In this document: positions 27,521 through 38,499 of the stretch, one piece after another | How the letters are laid out: every line of letters starts with the position of its first letter | Numbering within the stretch: the stretch's first letter is position 1 | DNA from: Paracoccus sp. S-4012 | Lineage (GTDB): Bacteria; Pseudomonadota; Alphaproteobacteria; Rhodobacterales; Rhodobacteraceae | Assembly (NCBI RefSeq): GCF_009674885.1 | Contig: NZ_WKKA01000001.1 | Span: 434,001 to 498,000, forward strand | Length of the DNA: 64,000 nucleotides | Direction of reading: 5' to 3' | Position numbers and translations under genes: made by a program | Notes under the pieces: model-generated | Told to the model about the DNA's origin: nothing | The model's input: the letters and a program-made list of their open reading frames with translations, nothing else | Databases searched by the model: none

Positions 27521-28756
27521 ATGCCGCAGGATGACGCGCCGAAGAAGGTCGTGCTCGCCTATTCGGGGGGGCTCGACACCTCGATCATCCTCAAGTGGCT
27601 GCAGACCGAATACGGCTGCGAGGTCGTCACCTTCACCGCCGATCTCGGCCAGGGCGAGGAGCTGGAACCGGCGCGGGCCAAGGCCGAGCTGCTGGGCATC
27701 GCCCCGGAAAACATCCATATCGAGGATCTGCGCGAGGAGTTCGTCCGCGACTTCGTCTTCCCGATGTTCCGCGCCAATGCGGTCTACGAGGGGCAGTATC
27801 TGCTCGGCACCTCGATCGCGCGGCCGCTGATCGCGAAGCGGCTGGTAGAGCTGGCGCATCAGCACGGCGCCGATGCGGTGGCGCATGGGGCGACCGGCAA
27901 GGGCAACGATCAGGTGCGCTTCGAGCTTTCCGCATATGCGCTCGACCCGGCGATCAAGGTGATTGCGCCGTGGCGGCTCTGGGACCTGACCAGCCGCACG
28001 AAGCTGATCGAGTTCGCAGAGAGAAACCAGATCCCGATCGCCAAGGACAAGCGCGGCGAGGCGCCGTTCAGCGTCGATGCGAACCTGCTGCATACGTCCA
28101 GCGAGGGGAAGGCGCTCGAGAACCCGGCGGAGGCGGCGCCGGAGTATGTGTATCAGCGCACCGTAAACCCCGAGGACGCGCCGGACGCACCGGAGTTCAT
28201 CGAGATCGGCTTCGAGCGCGGCGACGCGGTGTCGATCGACGGCGAGGTGCTCTCGCCCGCGACGCTGCTGACTCGGCTGAACGAGATCGGCGGGCGGCAT
28301 GGCGTCGGGCGGCTCGACTTCGTGGAAAACCGCTTCGTCGGCATGAAGTCGCGCGGCATCTACGAGACGCCGGGCGGCACCATCCTCCTGGAGGCGCATC
28401 GGGGGATCGAGCAGATCACGCTCGACAGCGGCTCGGGGCATCTCAAGGACAGTCTCATGCCGCGCTATGCGGAGCTGATCTACAACGGCTTCTGGTTCTC
28501 GCCCGAGCGTGAGATGCTGCAGGCGCTGATCGACAAGTCGCAGGAGCATGTCTCGGGCACCGTGCGGCTGAAGCTCTACAAGGGATCGGTGCAGTGCGTG
28601 GGCCGCTGGTCGGAGCAGAGCCTCTATTCCGAGGCGCATGTGACCTTCGAGGAGGACGCCGGCGCCTATGACCAGAAGGACGCGGCGGGGTTCATCCGCC
28701 TCAACGCGCTGCGCCTGAAGTTGATCGCGGCGCGGAACGCGCGGGGGCGCGGATGA
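27521..28756 (+). CDS. argG: Argininosuccinate synthase
   Basis: ArgG joins citrulline and aspartate using ATP, the penultimate step of arginine synthesis. The 411-residue protein has the PP-loop [10 protein letters not shown] near 10-19 and the family blocks [13 protein letters not shown] and [18 protein letters not shown]. Length is typical. Transcribed divergently from the PP2C gene with 145 bases between. Its stop overlaps the mog ATG by four bases, an uncommon partner for argG, so the coupling may simply be compaction. Confidence 0.98.
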   Translation: MPQDDAPKKVVLAYSGGLDTSIILKWLQTEYGCEVVTFTADLGQGEELEPARAKAELLGIAPENIHIEDLREEFVRDFVFPMFRANAVYEGQYLLGTSIARPLIAKRLVELAHQHGADAVAHGATGKGNDQVRFELSAYALDPAIKVIAPWRLWDLTSRTKLIEFAERNQIPIAKDKRGEAPFSVDANLLHTSSEGKALENPAEAAPEYVYQRTVNPEDAPDAPEFIEIGFERGDAVSIDGEVLSPATLLTRLNEIGGRHGVGRLDFVENRFVGMKSRGIYETPGGTILLEAHRGIEQITLDSGSGHLKDSLMPRYAELIYNGFWFSPEREMLQALIDKSQEHVSGTVRLKLYKGSVQCVGRWSEQSLYSEAHVTFEEDAGAYDQKDAAGFIRLNALRLKLIAARNARGRG

Positions 28757-29295
28757 GCGGGCAGCGGACCACGGCGCGGATCGCGGTGGTCACGGTCTCG
28801 GACCGGGCCGCGCGGGGGGATTACGAGGACCGCTCCGGCCCCGCGATCGAGGACTGGGTGCGCCGTGTGATCACATCGCCGATCGAGGTTGCGCGGCACG
28901 TCATCCCCGACGGCCGGGCGGGCGTGGCCGACACGCTCCGCCAGCTCTGCGACGACGATGGCGCCGACCTGATCCTCATCACCGGCGGCACCGGCCCGGC
29001 GCCGCGCGACCAGACGCCGGAGGCGGTGGCCGACGTGATGGAGAAGGAGCTTGAGGGCTTCGGCGAGGAGATGCGCCGGGCGAGCCTCGCCGAGGTGCCG
29101 ACCGCGATCCTGTCGCGCCAGACGGCGGCGATCCGGCAGAAGAGCCTCATCATCATGCTGCCCGGCAAGCCCGCGGCAATCGACACCTGCCTGCGTGCCG
29201 TGTTCGCTGCGGTGCCCTATTGCCTCGACCTCATGGGGGCGGCGCGGATCGAGACGGACGAGAGCATCATCAAGGCGTTCCGGCCGAAGGGGTGA
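28753..29295 (+). CDS. mog: Molybdopterin adenylyltransferase
   Basis: Mog adenylates molybdopterin before molybdate insertion. The 180-residue protein starts [20 protein letters not shown] and shows [15 protein letters not shown], the MoaB/Mog nucleotide motif, and [12 protein letters not shown] near the C terminus, which favours Mog over MoaB. Other molybdenum-cofactor genes are not in this window. ATGA overlap with argG suggests co-translation. Confidence 0.93.
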   Translation: MSGQRTTARIAVVTVSDRAARGDYEDRSGPAIEDWVRRVITSPIEVARHVIPDGRAGVADTLRQLCDDDGADLILITGGTGPAPRDQTPEAVADVMEKELEGFGEEMRRASLAEVPTAILSRQTAAIRQKSLIIMLPGKPAAIDTCLRAVFAAVPYCLDLMGAARIETDESIIKAFRPKG

Positions 29296-29302
29296 GCCGG
29301 CG

Positions 29303-29355
29303 CGTGGAAACCACGTACCCTACACGGACGTAGGGTGCGTGCTCTGCACGCACCG
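29303..29355. repeat. REP-like palindrome (GTAGGGTGCGTGC family), copy 2
   Basis: GTAGGGTGCGTGC-TCT-GCACGCACCG (29330-29355) matches one arm of the element at 19368 with one base changed. It is preceded by a partial opposing arm (CACGTACCCTAC, 29312-29323, 11 of 12 paired) and a small CGTGG-AAA-CCACG hairpin. It fills the gap between the convergent mog and dapD stops. Confidence 0.7.
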
Positions 29356-29363
29356 CCGCCCGC

Positions 29364-30212
29364 TCAATCCCGCAGCAGCTCGTTGATGCTCGTCTTGCTC
29401 CGCGTCTTCGCGTCCACGCGCTTCACGATCACCGCGCAGTAGAGATGCACACCGCCCTTCGACGGCATCGACCCGGCGACCACGACCGAGCCCGCCGGCA
29501 CCTCGCCATAGCTCACCGCGCCCGTCTCGCGGTCGAGGATCTTCGTGGACTGCCCCAGGAACACCCCCATTCCGAGGACCGATCCCTCGCGCACGATCAC
29601 CCCCTCGACCACCTCCGAGCGGGCGCCGATGAAGCAGTCGTCCTCGATGATCGTCGGACCCGCCTGCATCGGCTCCAGCACGCCGCCGATGCCGACGCCG
29701 CCCGACAGGTGCACCCGCGCGCCGATCTGGGCGCAGCTGCCGACCGTGGCCCAGGTGTCGACCATCGTGCCCTCGCCGACGTAAGCGCCGAGGTTCACGA
29801 AGGAAGGCATCAGCACCACGCCCTTGCCGATGAAGGCCGAACGGCGGACGATGCTGCCGGGCACCGCGCGGAAGCCCGCCGCGCGCCATTCCTCAGGTCC
29901 CCAGCCCTTGAACTTGGTGTCCACCTTGTCCCACCAGCTGCTGTCCTGCGGCGCGCCGGGCATCGGCTCCATGTCGCGCAAGCGGAAGCCCAGCAGCACC
30001 GCCTTCTTGGCCCATTGATGCACCCGCCAGCTGCCGTCCGCGTCCCGCTCGGCCACCCGCAGCAGCCCGCGGTCGAGCGCCTCGAGCGTCTCCTCGATCG
30101 CCTCGCGGGTGCCGCCGCCGGTCTCGGGCGTGATCGCCTCGCGCGCGTCCCAGGCGGCTTCGATCGCGGTCTCGAGGCGCTGCAGGTCGTCGGGGGTGGG
30201 AATGGCGGTCAT
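29364..30212 (-). CDS. dapD: 2,3,4,5-tetrahydropyridine-2,6-dicarboxylate N-succinyltransferase
   Basis: DapD succinylates tetrahydrodipicolinate in the succinylase route to meso-diaminopimelate and lysine. The 282-residue protein starts [20 protein letters not shown] and contains the left-handed beta-helix hexapeptides (for example [31 protein letters not shown] and [14 protein letters not shown]). The ATG at 30212 is chosen over longer antisense extensions. It diverges from the LOG-family gene across 96 bases. asd, which feeds the same pathway, is at 57.7 kb. Confidence 0.97.
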   Translation of the reverse strand: MTAIPTPDDLQRLETAIEAAWDAREAITPETGGGTREAIEETLEALDRGLLRVAERDADGSWRVHQWAKKAVLLGFRLRDMEPMPGAPQDSSWWDKVDTKFKGWGPEEWRAAGFRAVPGSIVRRSAFIGKGVVLMPSFVNLGAYVGEGTMVDTWATVGSCAQIGARVHLSGGVGIGGVLEPMQAGPTIIEDDCFIGARSEVVEGVIVREGSVLGMGVFLGQSTKILDRETGAVSYGEVPAGSVVVAGSMPSKGGVHLYCAVIVKRVDAKTRSKTSINELLRD

Positions 30213-30308
30213 CGGGCAGTCCTCCGGCGGGGTGGCGTAAACTCGGCTTGGCCTATATGGCGGCGGCCGGGCGCGCAATGCGGGCCCTGACAACCGGAAG
30301 GACCGCCG

Positions 30309-31136
30309 ATGACCGATGAGGAGCGCCACCAGAACGTCTTCCGCCGCAGCCCGGAGGATGCGGCGGTCGCGGAGCGCGATCCCTCGACGCCGCAGACCCG
30401 CGCGCCGTCCTATCGCCTGGCGTTCCTCGACACTGATTTCATGCTGCGCGAGGATCTCCGGCCCGTGCGCCTGCAGCTGGAACTCCTGAAGCCCGAGATC
30501 GTGATGGACGAGCGCGGCATCCGCTCGACCGTCGTCATGTTCGGCGGCTCCCGCATCCCGCCCCCCGAGGCCGCCGACCTCGCCGCGACGCCCACGCTGC
30601 GCGACCTGACCCACTTCTACGCCGAAGCCGAGCGCTTCGCCTATCTCGTGACCGAGCGCAGCATGGCCCATTACGGCCATGAATGGGTGATCTGCACCGG
30701 CGGCGGCCCCGGCGTCATGGAGGCCGGCAACAAGGGCGCGCAAGAGGCCGGGGGGCACTCCATCGGTCTTGGCATCGTGCTGCCGCACGAGCAGGCGCCG
30801 AACCTTTATGTCACCCCCGACCTCAGCTTCAACTTCCACTATTTCGCCATCCGCAAGATGCATTTCCTGATGCGGGCGCGGGCGATCACGGTCTTTCCGG
30901 GCGGCTTCGGCACGCTCGACGAGCTGTTCGAGTCGCTGACCCTGATCCAGACCGGGCGCATGCGGCGGGTGCCGTTCCTGCTGTTCGGGCGCGAGTTCTG
31001 GGAGCGGATCGTGAATTGGGAGGCGCTCGCCGAGGCAGGCACGATCTCGCGCGAGGACCTCGACCTCTTCACCTATGTCGAGACCGCGGAGGAGGCCATC
31101 GCGATCCTCGACGCGGCGCCCGAGGACCCCTGCTGA
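30309..31136 (+). CDS. LOG family protein (TIGR00730, nucleotide 5'-monophosphate glycosidase-like)
   Basis: A 275-residue Rossmann protein with the LOG motifs [14 protein letters not shown] (near 131) and [12 protein letters not shown] (near 194), which hold the catalytic Arg/Glu context of the 'lysine decarboxylase' misnamed family. Known members cleave nucleoside monophosphates (cytokinin riboside phosphohydrolase LOG, PpnN). It has a ~60-residue N-terminal extension characteristic of the longer bacterial group. Convergent with the DMT transporter, leaving three bases between stops. Substrate not deducible. Confidence 0.9.
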   Translation: MTDEERHQNVFRRSPEDAAVAERDPSTPQTRAPSYRLAFLDTDFMLREDLRPVRLQLELLKPEIVMDERGIRSTVVMFGGSRIPPPEAADLAATPTLRDLTHFYAEAERFAYLVTERSMAHYGHEWVICTGGGPGVMEAGNKGAQEAGGHSIGLGIVLPHEQAPNLYVTPDLSFNFHYFAIRKMHFLMRARAITVFPGGFGTLDELFESLTLIQTGRMRRVPFLLFGREFWERIVNWEALAEAGTISREDLDLFTYVETAEEAIAILDAAPEDPC

Positions 31137-31139
31137 GCC

Positions 31140-32039
31140 TCAGCGGCGGGCGAGCATCAGCCAGACCCCGGCGAAGGTCAGGGCGGCGGCGAGCGGGAAC
31201 ACCGGCGTCAGCCGCTCGCCCAGCAGCAGGACCGCCCCGAGCGGACCCGCGATGCCAGCAACGGGGCCGATCAGCGACAGCATGACCGGGCCGCCGGCCT
31301 GCTGGAGGCGGAAATAGGTGATGTATTGCGCCGTCAGCACGGCGACGAGGGCGAGAGCCACGGGCCAGACGCCGGGAGCGGCGAGGCCGCGCACAGCGGC
31401 AGAGCCTTCCACCACGAGGGCCAGCGGCAGGGCGCAAACCGCCGTGCCAAGCAGCATCATCCCGGCGAGGAAGATCGGTGCCGCGCCCGGCGGCCAGTAA
31501 CGCGTGCGGTAGACGTTGCCGAGCGCAAGGAAGAACGGGATCGCCGTTGCCGCCAGCGTCCAGCCGACGCTGCCCGTCCCGGCGGCGAGCTGCCCCGCCG
31601 TCAGCACCACCCCGCCGCCGAGGCCCAGCAGCACCGCCAGCAGCCTGCGGGGCGAGCGGCCCTCGAGCCCGATCAGCCGCGCCAGCACCCAGGTCAGCAG
31701 GATCGGCAGCGCGTGCATGAAGGCGACATAGCCCGCGCCCGCATGGGCGACCGAGCTCCACGCCACCGCCGCCGGCAGCGCCATCAGCAGACCCGACCCG
31801 GCGGAATAGGCCAGCACCCGGCGCGTGAGCGGCCCCAGCTGGCCGCTCGCGCGGGCAATCGCCAGTTCCGCCAGCCCTGCGCCTGCCATCGCCGCCACGA
31901 GCAGCCACAGCATCGGCGCGCCGCGGTCGGCGCCGACGCGGGCGAGCAGGATCGACGCGGCGAGCAGCGTGCCGGTCACGGTGAGGTAGAACGGCACCCG
32001 CCCCTGTTCGGCGCGAGCCGGGGCGGAGGCGGGATGCAT
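31140..32039 (-). CDS. EamA/DMT-family transporter
   Basis: A 299-residue integral membrane protein with about ten hydrophobic helices in two EamA-like halves (first about 20-155, second about 160-298), no signal peptide, and glycine- and alanine-rich segments such as GVVLTAGQLAAG and LIGPVAGIAGPLGAVLLLGE. It is probably a drug/metabolite exporter; substrate unknown. Its ATG overlaps the rppH stop by one base and it is the last gene of the gpmI chain. Its stop is four bases from the LOG stop. Confidence 0.88.
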   Translation of the reverse strand: MHPASAPARAEQGRVPFYLTVTGTLLAASILLARVGADRGAPMLWLLVAAMAGAGLAELAIARASGQLGPLTRRVLAYSAGSGLLMALPAAVAWSSVAHAGAGYVAFMHALPILLTWVLARLIGLEGRSPRRLLAVLLGLGGGVVLTAGQLAAGTGSVGWTLAATAIPFFLALGNVYRTRYWPPGAAPIFLAGMMLLGTAVCALPLALVVEGSAAVRGLAAPGVWPVALALVAVLTAQYITYFRLQQAGGPVMLSLIGPVAGIAGPLGAVLLLGERLTPVFPLAAALTFAGVWLMLARR

Positions 32040-32559
32040 CAGCGTTGCGGGTGCAGGTGGCCTGCGAAGGCGTCGAATACCGTCCGGTAGACCTCGCGCT
32101 TGAAGGGCACGATCTTCTCTATCAGCGCTTCGGGGGCCATCCATCGCCAGCGGTCGAACTCGGCATGCTCGGTCGCGATGTCGATGTCGCGGTCCTCGCC
32201 GAGGAAGCGCATCAGGAACCACTTCTGCCGCTGGCCGCAGAACTGGCCCTTCCAGATGCGGCCGAGCAACTCGGGCGGCAGGTCGTAGAGGACCCAGTCC
32301 GCCTCGCCCTCGATCTCGACATGGGCCGGGGCGACGCCGGTCTCCTCGCCCAACTCGCGAAGGGCGGCCTCGCGCGGGGTCTCGCCCGCGTCGATGCCGC
32401 CCTGGGGCATCTGCCAGGCGTCGGTCGGGTTGTCGATGCGGCGGCCGGCGAAGACGAGGCCCTGGCGGTTGACCAGCACCACCCCGGCGCAGGGCCGGTA
32501 GGGCAGGCCGAGGGCGCCGCGGGCGTTCTCGGCGTCGCTCTGGGCGCCCATGCCCCGGC

Positions 32560-32563
<4 letters not shown>
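32039..32563 (-). CDS. rppH: RNA pyrophosphohydrolase RppH
   Basis: RppH removes pyrophosphate from 5'-triphosphorylated mRNA, opening it to RNase E. The protein shows [19 protein letters not shown] and [13 protein letters not shown] leading into the Nudix box (residues 55-77, ending RELGEETGV), the RppH/DinA-Ap4A family hallmark. Start: GTG 32563 overlaps the ctpA stop (GTGA); ATG 32551 is the alternative, 12 bases downstream. Ends by one-base overlap with the DMT transporter. Confidence 0.95.
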
Positions 32564-34100
<1,537 letters not shown>

Positions 34101-34104
<4 letters not shown>

Positions 34105-35435
34105 CCGTCTGTCCCGTCCTCTGCGGCCCCGTCCGTCGCCGGCGCCAGTGTCACGTTGCCCGTCGCGTCCGCCGCGCTCTCCGCGAGGTCGGGTTCGGCG
34201 GCGTCGCCGCTCGGCTCGGCCTCGGCCGCGCCCGGCGCAAGCGGAGGCGCCACGGCATTGGCCACGAACCAGTCGGCGGGGTCGAGCGTTTCCTTGCCTT
34301 TCCGCAACTCGATGTAGAGCGTCTCGGCCTCCGGCGCATCGGTCCCGCGGGCGGCATCGACGACAAAGTTCACGCCGAACTCGCGCGGGGTGCCTTCGGC
34401 CCCGCCCATGAGGCCCACCGGATCGCCCGCCGCCAGCACGTCGCCGGTCTCGCCGAACACCTGCGCGAGCCCGGCGAAGACCAGAAGATAGCCGCGCGAC
34501 GGTTCGAGGATCATCACGTTGCCGTAATCCAGCAGCGGCCCGCGGAAGCGGATCGTCGCGGACCACGGCGTGGTGACGAGGGCGCGGGGCCGGGTGGCGA
34601 CGACGATGCCGGGCCGGGGCACGCCCGCGCGGTCGGCCTCGCCGTAGCCGCGCAGGACGGTGCCCATGACCGGCATCGGCAGGCCCCCCTCGGCCCCCTC
34701 GAAATCGGTGAGCGGCGGGCCGACATCGGCCTCGAGCGACGCCACGCCGGTGGCGAGGGCGTCGAGGCTGTCGGCCGAGGCGGTCAGCGCCTGCAGCTCC
34801 GCCGGATCGTCGAGGAAGCGCGTCGGGATCGTCGAGCGGTCGGTGACGGCCGAGGCCAGCAGCCGCCGCGCCTCCTGCACGCGGCCCAGCCCCTCGGCCA
34901 GCGTGACCGCCGCTGCCTCCTGCACCCGGCGCACCTCGGCGATCTCGTCGAGGCCCCGCCGCATCGCCTCGGCTTCGGCCTGAAGGGCGGGCGCGACGGT
35001 GGCCATCACGAGGCCCGAGCGCGCCGTCGCCTCGGCCCCGGCGGGATGCAGCAGCAGCGTCGTCTCGGGCGCGCGCTCGACCGTCGCCATGACGGCGAGG
35101 ACGCGGCCGAGCGTGTCGCGGCGCGCGTTGAAGGCGGCGCGGATCTCGGACTCGCGGGCCGAGGCGCGGCGCAGCCCATCGCGCAGCGCCGCCTGCGCCT
35201 CCTCGTAGGCGCGGATGAGGCCGGTCAGCGCCACGACCTGATCGTCGGCGCTCAGCGCCTGCTCGAGCCGCGCGGTCGCCTCGCGGATCGACGCCGCGGC
35301 CGCCATGGTCTCGGCCGCAGCCGTCGCCGCCGCGGAGGGCACCTGCGCGCCGGGAGCCTCGGACACGGCCTGCGAGCCCGCGGGGGCGGCGATGAGTGCC
35401 GCCACCGTCAGCGCGGCGAGGAACGGCCGCCTCAT
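34101..35435 (-). CDS. EnvC-like murein hydrolase activator with degenerate LytM domain
   Basis: A 444-residue protein with a signal peptide (MRRPFLAALTVAALIAAPAG), a long Ala/Glu/Arg-rich coiled coil (about 30-220), and a C-terminal LytM (M23-like) domain (about 240-410). The zinc ligands expected in HxxxD and HxH are absent: the positions read RPGIVVATR and YLLVFAGLA. This matches EnvC-type proteins, which activate amidases instead of cutting peptidoglycan. Conserved features remain, such as YGNVMILEP and AAGDPVGLMGG. A Pro/Ala/Asp/Glu-rich tail ends it. It sits between gpmI and ctpA with 4-base overlaps. Confidence 0.88.
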
Positions 35436-36946
35436 GCGCGTTCGATCAGCGAGCGGCCGGTCATCTCCGGCGGCTGGTCGAGGCCCATCAGGTCGAGAAC
35501 CGTGGGCGCGATGTCCGCGAGCCGCCCGTCGCGCAGCCGCGCGCCCGGCGGGCCGCCATGGACGATCACCGGCACCGGGTTCAGCGTATGCGCGGTGTGC
35601 GGGCCGTTCGTCACCGGGTCCCACATCTGGTCGCAGTTGCCGTGATCGGCGCAGATCACCGCCGCCCCACCGACCGCATCGAGCGCCGCGACCATCGCGC
35701 CGAGGCCGTGGTCCACCGCCTCGCAGGCGCGGATCGCGGCGGGCAGGCTGCCGGTGTGGCCGACCATGTCGGGGTTGGCGTAGTTCACCACGATCAGGTC
35801 GTAGCTCCCGCCAATCGCCTCCACGAGGCGGGCCGTAACCTCGGGCGCGCTCATCTCGGGCTGCAGGTCGTAGGTCGCGACCTTGGGCGAGGCGGGCATC
35901 ACTCGGTCCTCGCCCGGCTCCGGCGCCTCGCGGCCGCCGTTGAGGAAGAAGGTGACGTGCGGGTATTTCTCGGTCTCGGCGATGCGGAACTGGCGCAGGT
36001 GTTTCGAGGCCACCCAGTCGCCCAGCGTGTTCGTCAGCTGCGGCTTGGGATACATCGCTGCCATGAAGTCATAGTTGGCCGCGTAGTCGGCCATGCCGAT
36101 GACCGCGGCCCAGGCGGGACGGCGGCCGGGGTCGAAGGCGTCGAAGCCGGGCTGCGCGAGCGCCGCCATGATCTCGCGCGCGCGGTCGGCACGGAAGTTG
36201 AGGCAGAAGAGCCCGTCGCCGTCCCGCGCGCCGTCATAGCCCGCGATCACCGCCGGCTCGATGAACTCGTCGGTGACGCCCTTCCTGTGCGAGGCGGCCA
36301 CTGCCTCCGGCGCGTCGATGGCCGGCGTCCCCTCGCCATGCAGGATCGCCGCGGCGGCGCGCGCCACCCGCTCCCACCGATGATCGCGGTCCATCGCCCA
36401 GTAGCGGCCGGTCACGGTGCCGATGCAGGCCCCTTGAGGCAGGTTCCCGGCAAGCTCGGTCAGGAACCCGAGGCCGCTGTCGGGCGCCACGTCGCGGCCG
36501 TCGGTGATGGCGTGGATCACCACCGGCACGCCCTCGGCCGCGATCAGCGCTGCGGCGGCCTGCAGGTGGCGGATGTGGCCGTGGACGCCGCCGTCCGAGG
36601 CGATCCCCAGCAGATGCGCCCGCCCGCCCGTCGCCTTCAGCTTCTCGACGAAGCCGGTCAGCGAGGGGTTGCGCCCGAAGCTGCCCTCCTCGAGCGCGAG
36701 GTCGATCTGGCCGAGGTCCATCGCCACCACCCGGCCCGCGCCGATGTTGGTGTGCCCGACTTCCGAGTTGCCCATCTGCCCGCGCGGCAGGCCCACGTCC
36801 GGGCCATGGGTCACGAGCGTCGCGTGCGGGTCATGCGCCCAGAGGCGGTCGAAATGCGGGGTGCTCGCCTGCGCCGGCGCGCTCCACTCGGGCACGGGGC
36901 CGATGCCCCAGCCGTCGAGGATGCAGAGCACCACGGGTTTCGGCAT
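35432..36946 (-). CDS. gpmI: 2,3-bisphosphoglycerate-independent phosphoglycerate mutase
   Basis: Interconverts 3- and 2-phosphoglycerate in glycolysis and gluconeogenesis using two Mn2+ ions. The 504-residue protein has the metal Asp11 (ILDGWGIG) and the phosphorylated Ser61 (QMGNSEVGHTNIGAGR). NYANPDMVGHTG and CADHGNCDQM carry further metal ligands. It heads a five-gene overlapping chain (gpmI, envC-like, ctpA, rppH, DMT transporter), an arrangement typical of the Rhodobacterales. ATG 36946 has no competing upstream start. Confidence 0.98.
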   Translation of the reverse strand: MPKPVVLCILDGWGIGPVPEWSAPAQASTPHFDRLWAHDPHATLVTHGPDVGLPRGQMGNSEVGHTNIGAGRVVAMDLGQIDLALEEGSFGRNPSLTGFVEKLKATGGRAHLLGIASDGGVHGHIRHLQAAAALIAAEGVPVVIHAITDGRDVAPDSGLGFLTELAGNLPQGACIGTVTGRYWAMDRDHRWERVARAAAAILHGEGTPAIDAPEAVAASHRKGVTDEFIEPAVIAGYDGARDGDGLFCLNFRADRAREIMAALAQPGFDAFDPGRRPAWAAVIGMADYAANYDFMAAMYPKPQLTNTLGDWVASKHLRQFRIAETEKYPHVTFFLNGGREAPEPGEDRVMPASPKVATYDLQPEMSAPEVTARLVEAIGGSYDLIVVNYANPDMVGHTGSLPAAIRACEAVDHGLGAMVAALDAVGGAAVICADHGNCDQMWDPVTNGPHTAHTLNPVPVIVHGGPPGARLRDGRLADIAPTVLDLMGLDQPPEMTGRSLIERA

Positions 36947-37019
36947 GACGTCTCTCCGCTCCGGTCGCGGGGGGCGTTCTACGCCGCGCGGTTGTGCCCG
37001 GCAACCGCAGGCGCGCGCT

Positions 37020-38429
37020 CTAGCGCGTCATCAGCCGCATGAGCCAGCGGAAGCGCGCCCCGTAGGGCGGCGCCATCATGCCCATCGCGTTGCGCCGCGA
37101 CTGCGCGAAGACCGGCATCATGTGCGACATGCGCCGGAAACCCGCCTCGCCGTGATAGGCGCCCATGCCGCTGTCGCCGACGCCGCCGAAGGGCAGGGCG
37201 GCGGGTCCGGCGTGCAGCAGCGTGTCGTTGAGCGTGACGCCGCCGGCGAGGACGTGGCCGAGGATGTGCGCGCGCGCCTCGGGGTCGTCGGTGAAGGGGT
37301 AGAAGGCGAGGGGGCGGGGACGCGGGGCGATCTCGGAAACCGCGTCTTGCAGGCGGCGATAGGGCAGGATCGGCAGAATGGGGCCGAAGATCTCCTCGCG
37401 CATGAGGCAGGTATCCGCGGGCGCATCGAGGACGGCGACCGGCGGCAGCAGCCGCTCGCCCGCATCGGGCTGCGCGTCGGTCAACGGCACGAGGCGCGCG
37501 CCGGACGCCTCGGCCTCATCGAGCCAGCCTGTCAGGCGCGCGAACTGGCGGTCGTTGATGATGCGGCTGTAGTGGGGGCTCTCGGCCAGCCGCGGATAGT
37601 GGCGGCGGGTCCAGCCGCTCGCGGCGTCGAGGAAGGCCTCCACCCTGTCCTCGGGCACGAAGACATGATCCGGCGCGATGCAAGTCTGCCCCGCGTTCAG
37701 CAGCTTCCCCGCCATGATCCGCCCTGCCGCGTTCTTCAGCCGCGCGCCGGCCACATCCAGGGCAATCAGCGCCGGCGACTTGCCGCCGAGTTCCAGCGTC
37801 ACCGGCGTCAGGTTCGGCGCCGCCGCCGCCATGACCCGGCGCCCGACCTCGGTCGAGCCGGTGAACAGCAGGTGGTCGAAGGGCAGGCGGGTGAAGGCTT
37901 CGGCAGTGTCGGGGCCGCCGAGGACGACCGAAAGCTCTTCGGCGTCGAACCGCGCCTCGGCGAGCGCGGCGAAGGTCTCCGCGAAGGCGGGCGCGTGTTC
38001 CGAAAGCTTCAGCATCGCCCGGTTGCCGGCCACGAAGGCCGATGTCAGCGGCCCGACCGAGAGCATCAGCGGATAGTTCCAGGGCGCGACGATGCCGACG
38101 ACGCCCAAGGGTCGCTGCTCGATCCGCCCCGTGGCGGGCCAGAACCACCGGCCGAGCGAGGTCCGACGGGGCCGCATCCAGCGTTGCCCCTGCCGAAGCG
38201 CGTCGCCGAGGCCGTCGAGGACCGGGAAGACCTCGGCCAGTTCGCTCTCCGCCGCGGGCCGCCGGCCGAAATCCTCAGCGATCGCCTCCGCCAGGGCCTT
38301 GCGGCCGTCGCGAACGAGGGCGCGCAGGCGCGTGAGGCGGTCGCGGCGCTGCTCCCATGGGACGACGGGAAGCGCGCGGGCAGCGGTGTGGATGGCGTTG
38401 AAGCGGGCGCGGAGTTCGGCGGGGTCCAT
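37020..38429 (-). CDS. Coniferyl-aldehyde-dehydrogenase-like aldehyde dehydrogenase
   Basis: A 469-residue NAD(P)-dependent aldehyde dehydrogenase. The catalytic cysteine is Cys250 (NAGQTCIAPD) and the general base is Glu213 (TLELGGKSP). VAPWNYPLML, LFTGSTEVGRRV and EEIFGPILPILPY are family blocks. PWNYP and the absence of a transit peptide match the class 3/coniferyl aldehyde dehydrogenase subfamily, which oxidises aromatic or medium/long aliphatic aldehydes. Physical separation from alkB (6 kb) means a joint role in alkane oxidation is only speculative. It is diverged from zapE by 70 bases. Confidence 0.93.
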   Translation of the reverse strand: MDPAELRARFNAIHTAARALPVVPWEQRRDRLTRLRALVRDGRKALAEAIAEDFGRRPAAESELAEVFPVLDGLGDALRQGQRWMRPRRTSLGRWFWPATGRIEQRPLGVVGIVAPWNYPLMLSVGPLTSAFVAGNRAMLKLSEHAPAFAETFAALAEARFDAEELSVVLGGPDTAEAFTRLPFDHLLFTGSTEVGRRVMAAAAPNLTPVTLELGGKSPALIALDVAGARLKNAAGRIMAGKLLNAGQTCIAPDHVFVPEDRVEAFLDAASGWTRRHYPRLAESPHYSRIINDRQFARLTGWLDEAEASGARLVPLTDAQPDAGERLLPPVAVLDAPADTCLMREEIFGPILPILPYRRLQDAVSEIAPRPRPLAFYPFTDDPEARAHILGHVLAGGVTLNDTLLHAGPAALPFGGVGDSGMGAYHGEAGFRRMSHMMPVFAQSRRNAMGMMAPPYGARFRWLMRLMTR

Positions 38430-38499
38430 GCGGCCACAACCGCGCGGCGCGCGCCGCGTTCCCCTTGCGGCCGCGCGCCGGATTTGAGACCTGCGCCCG

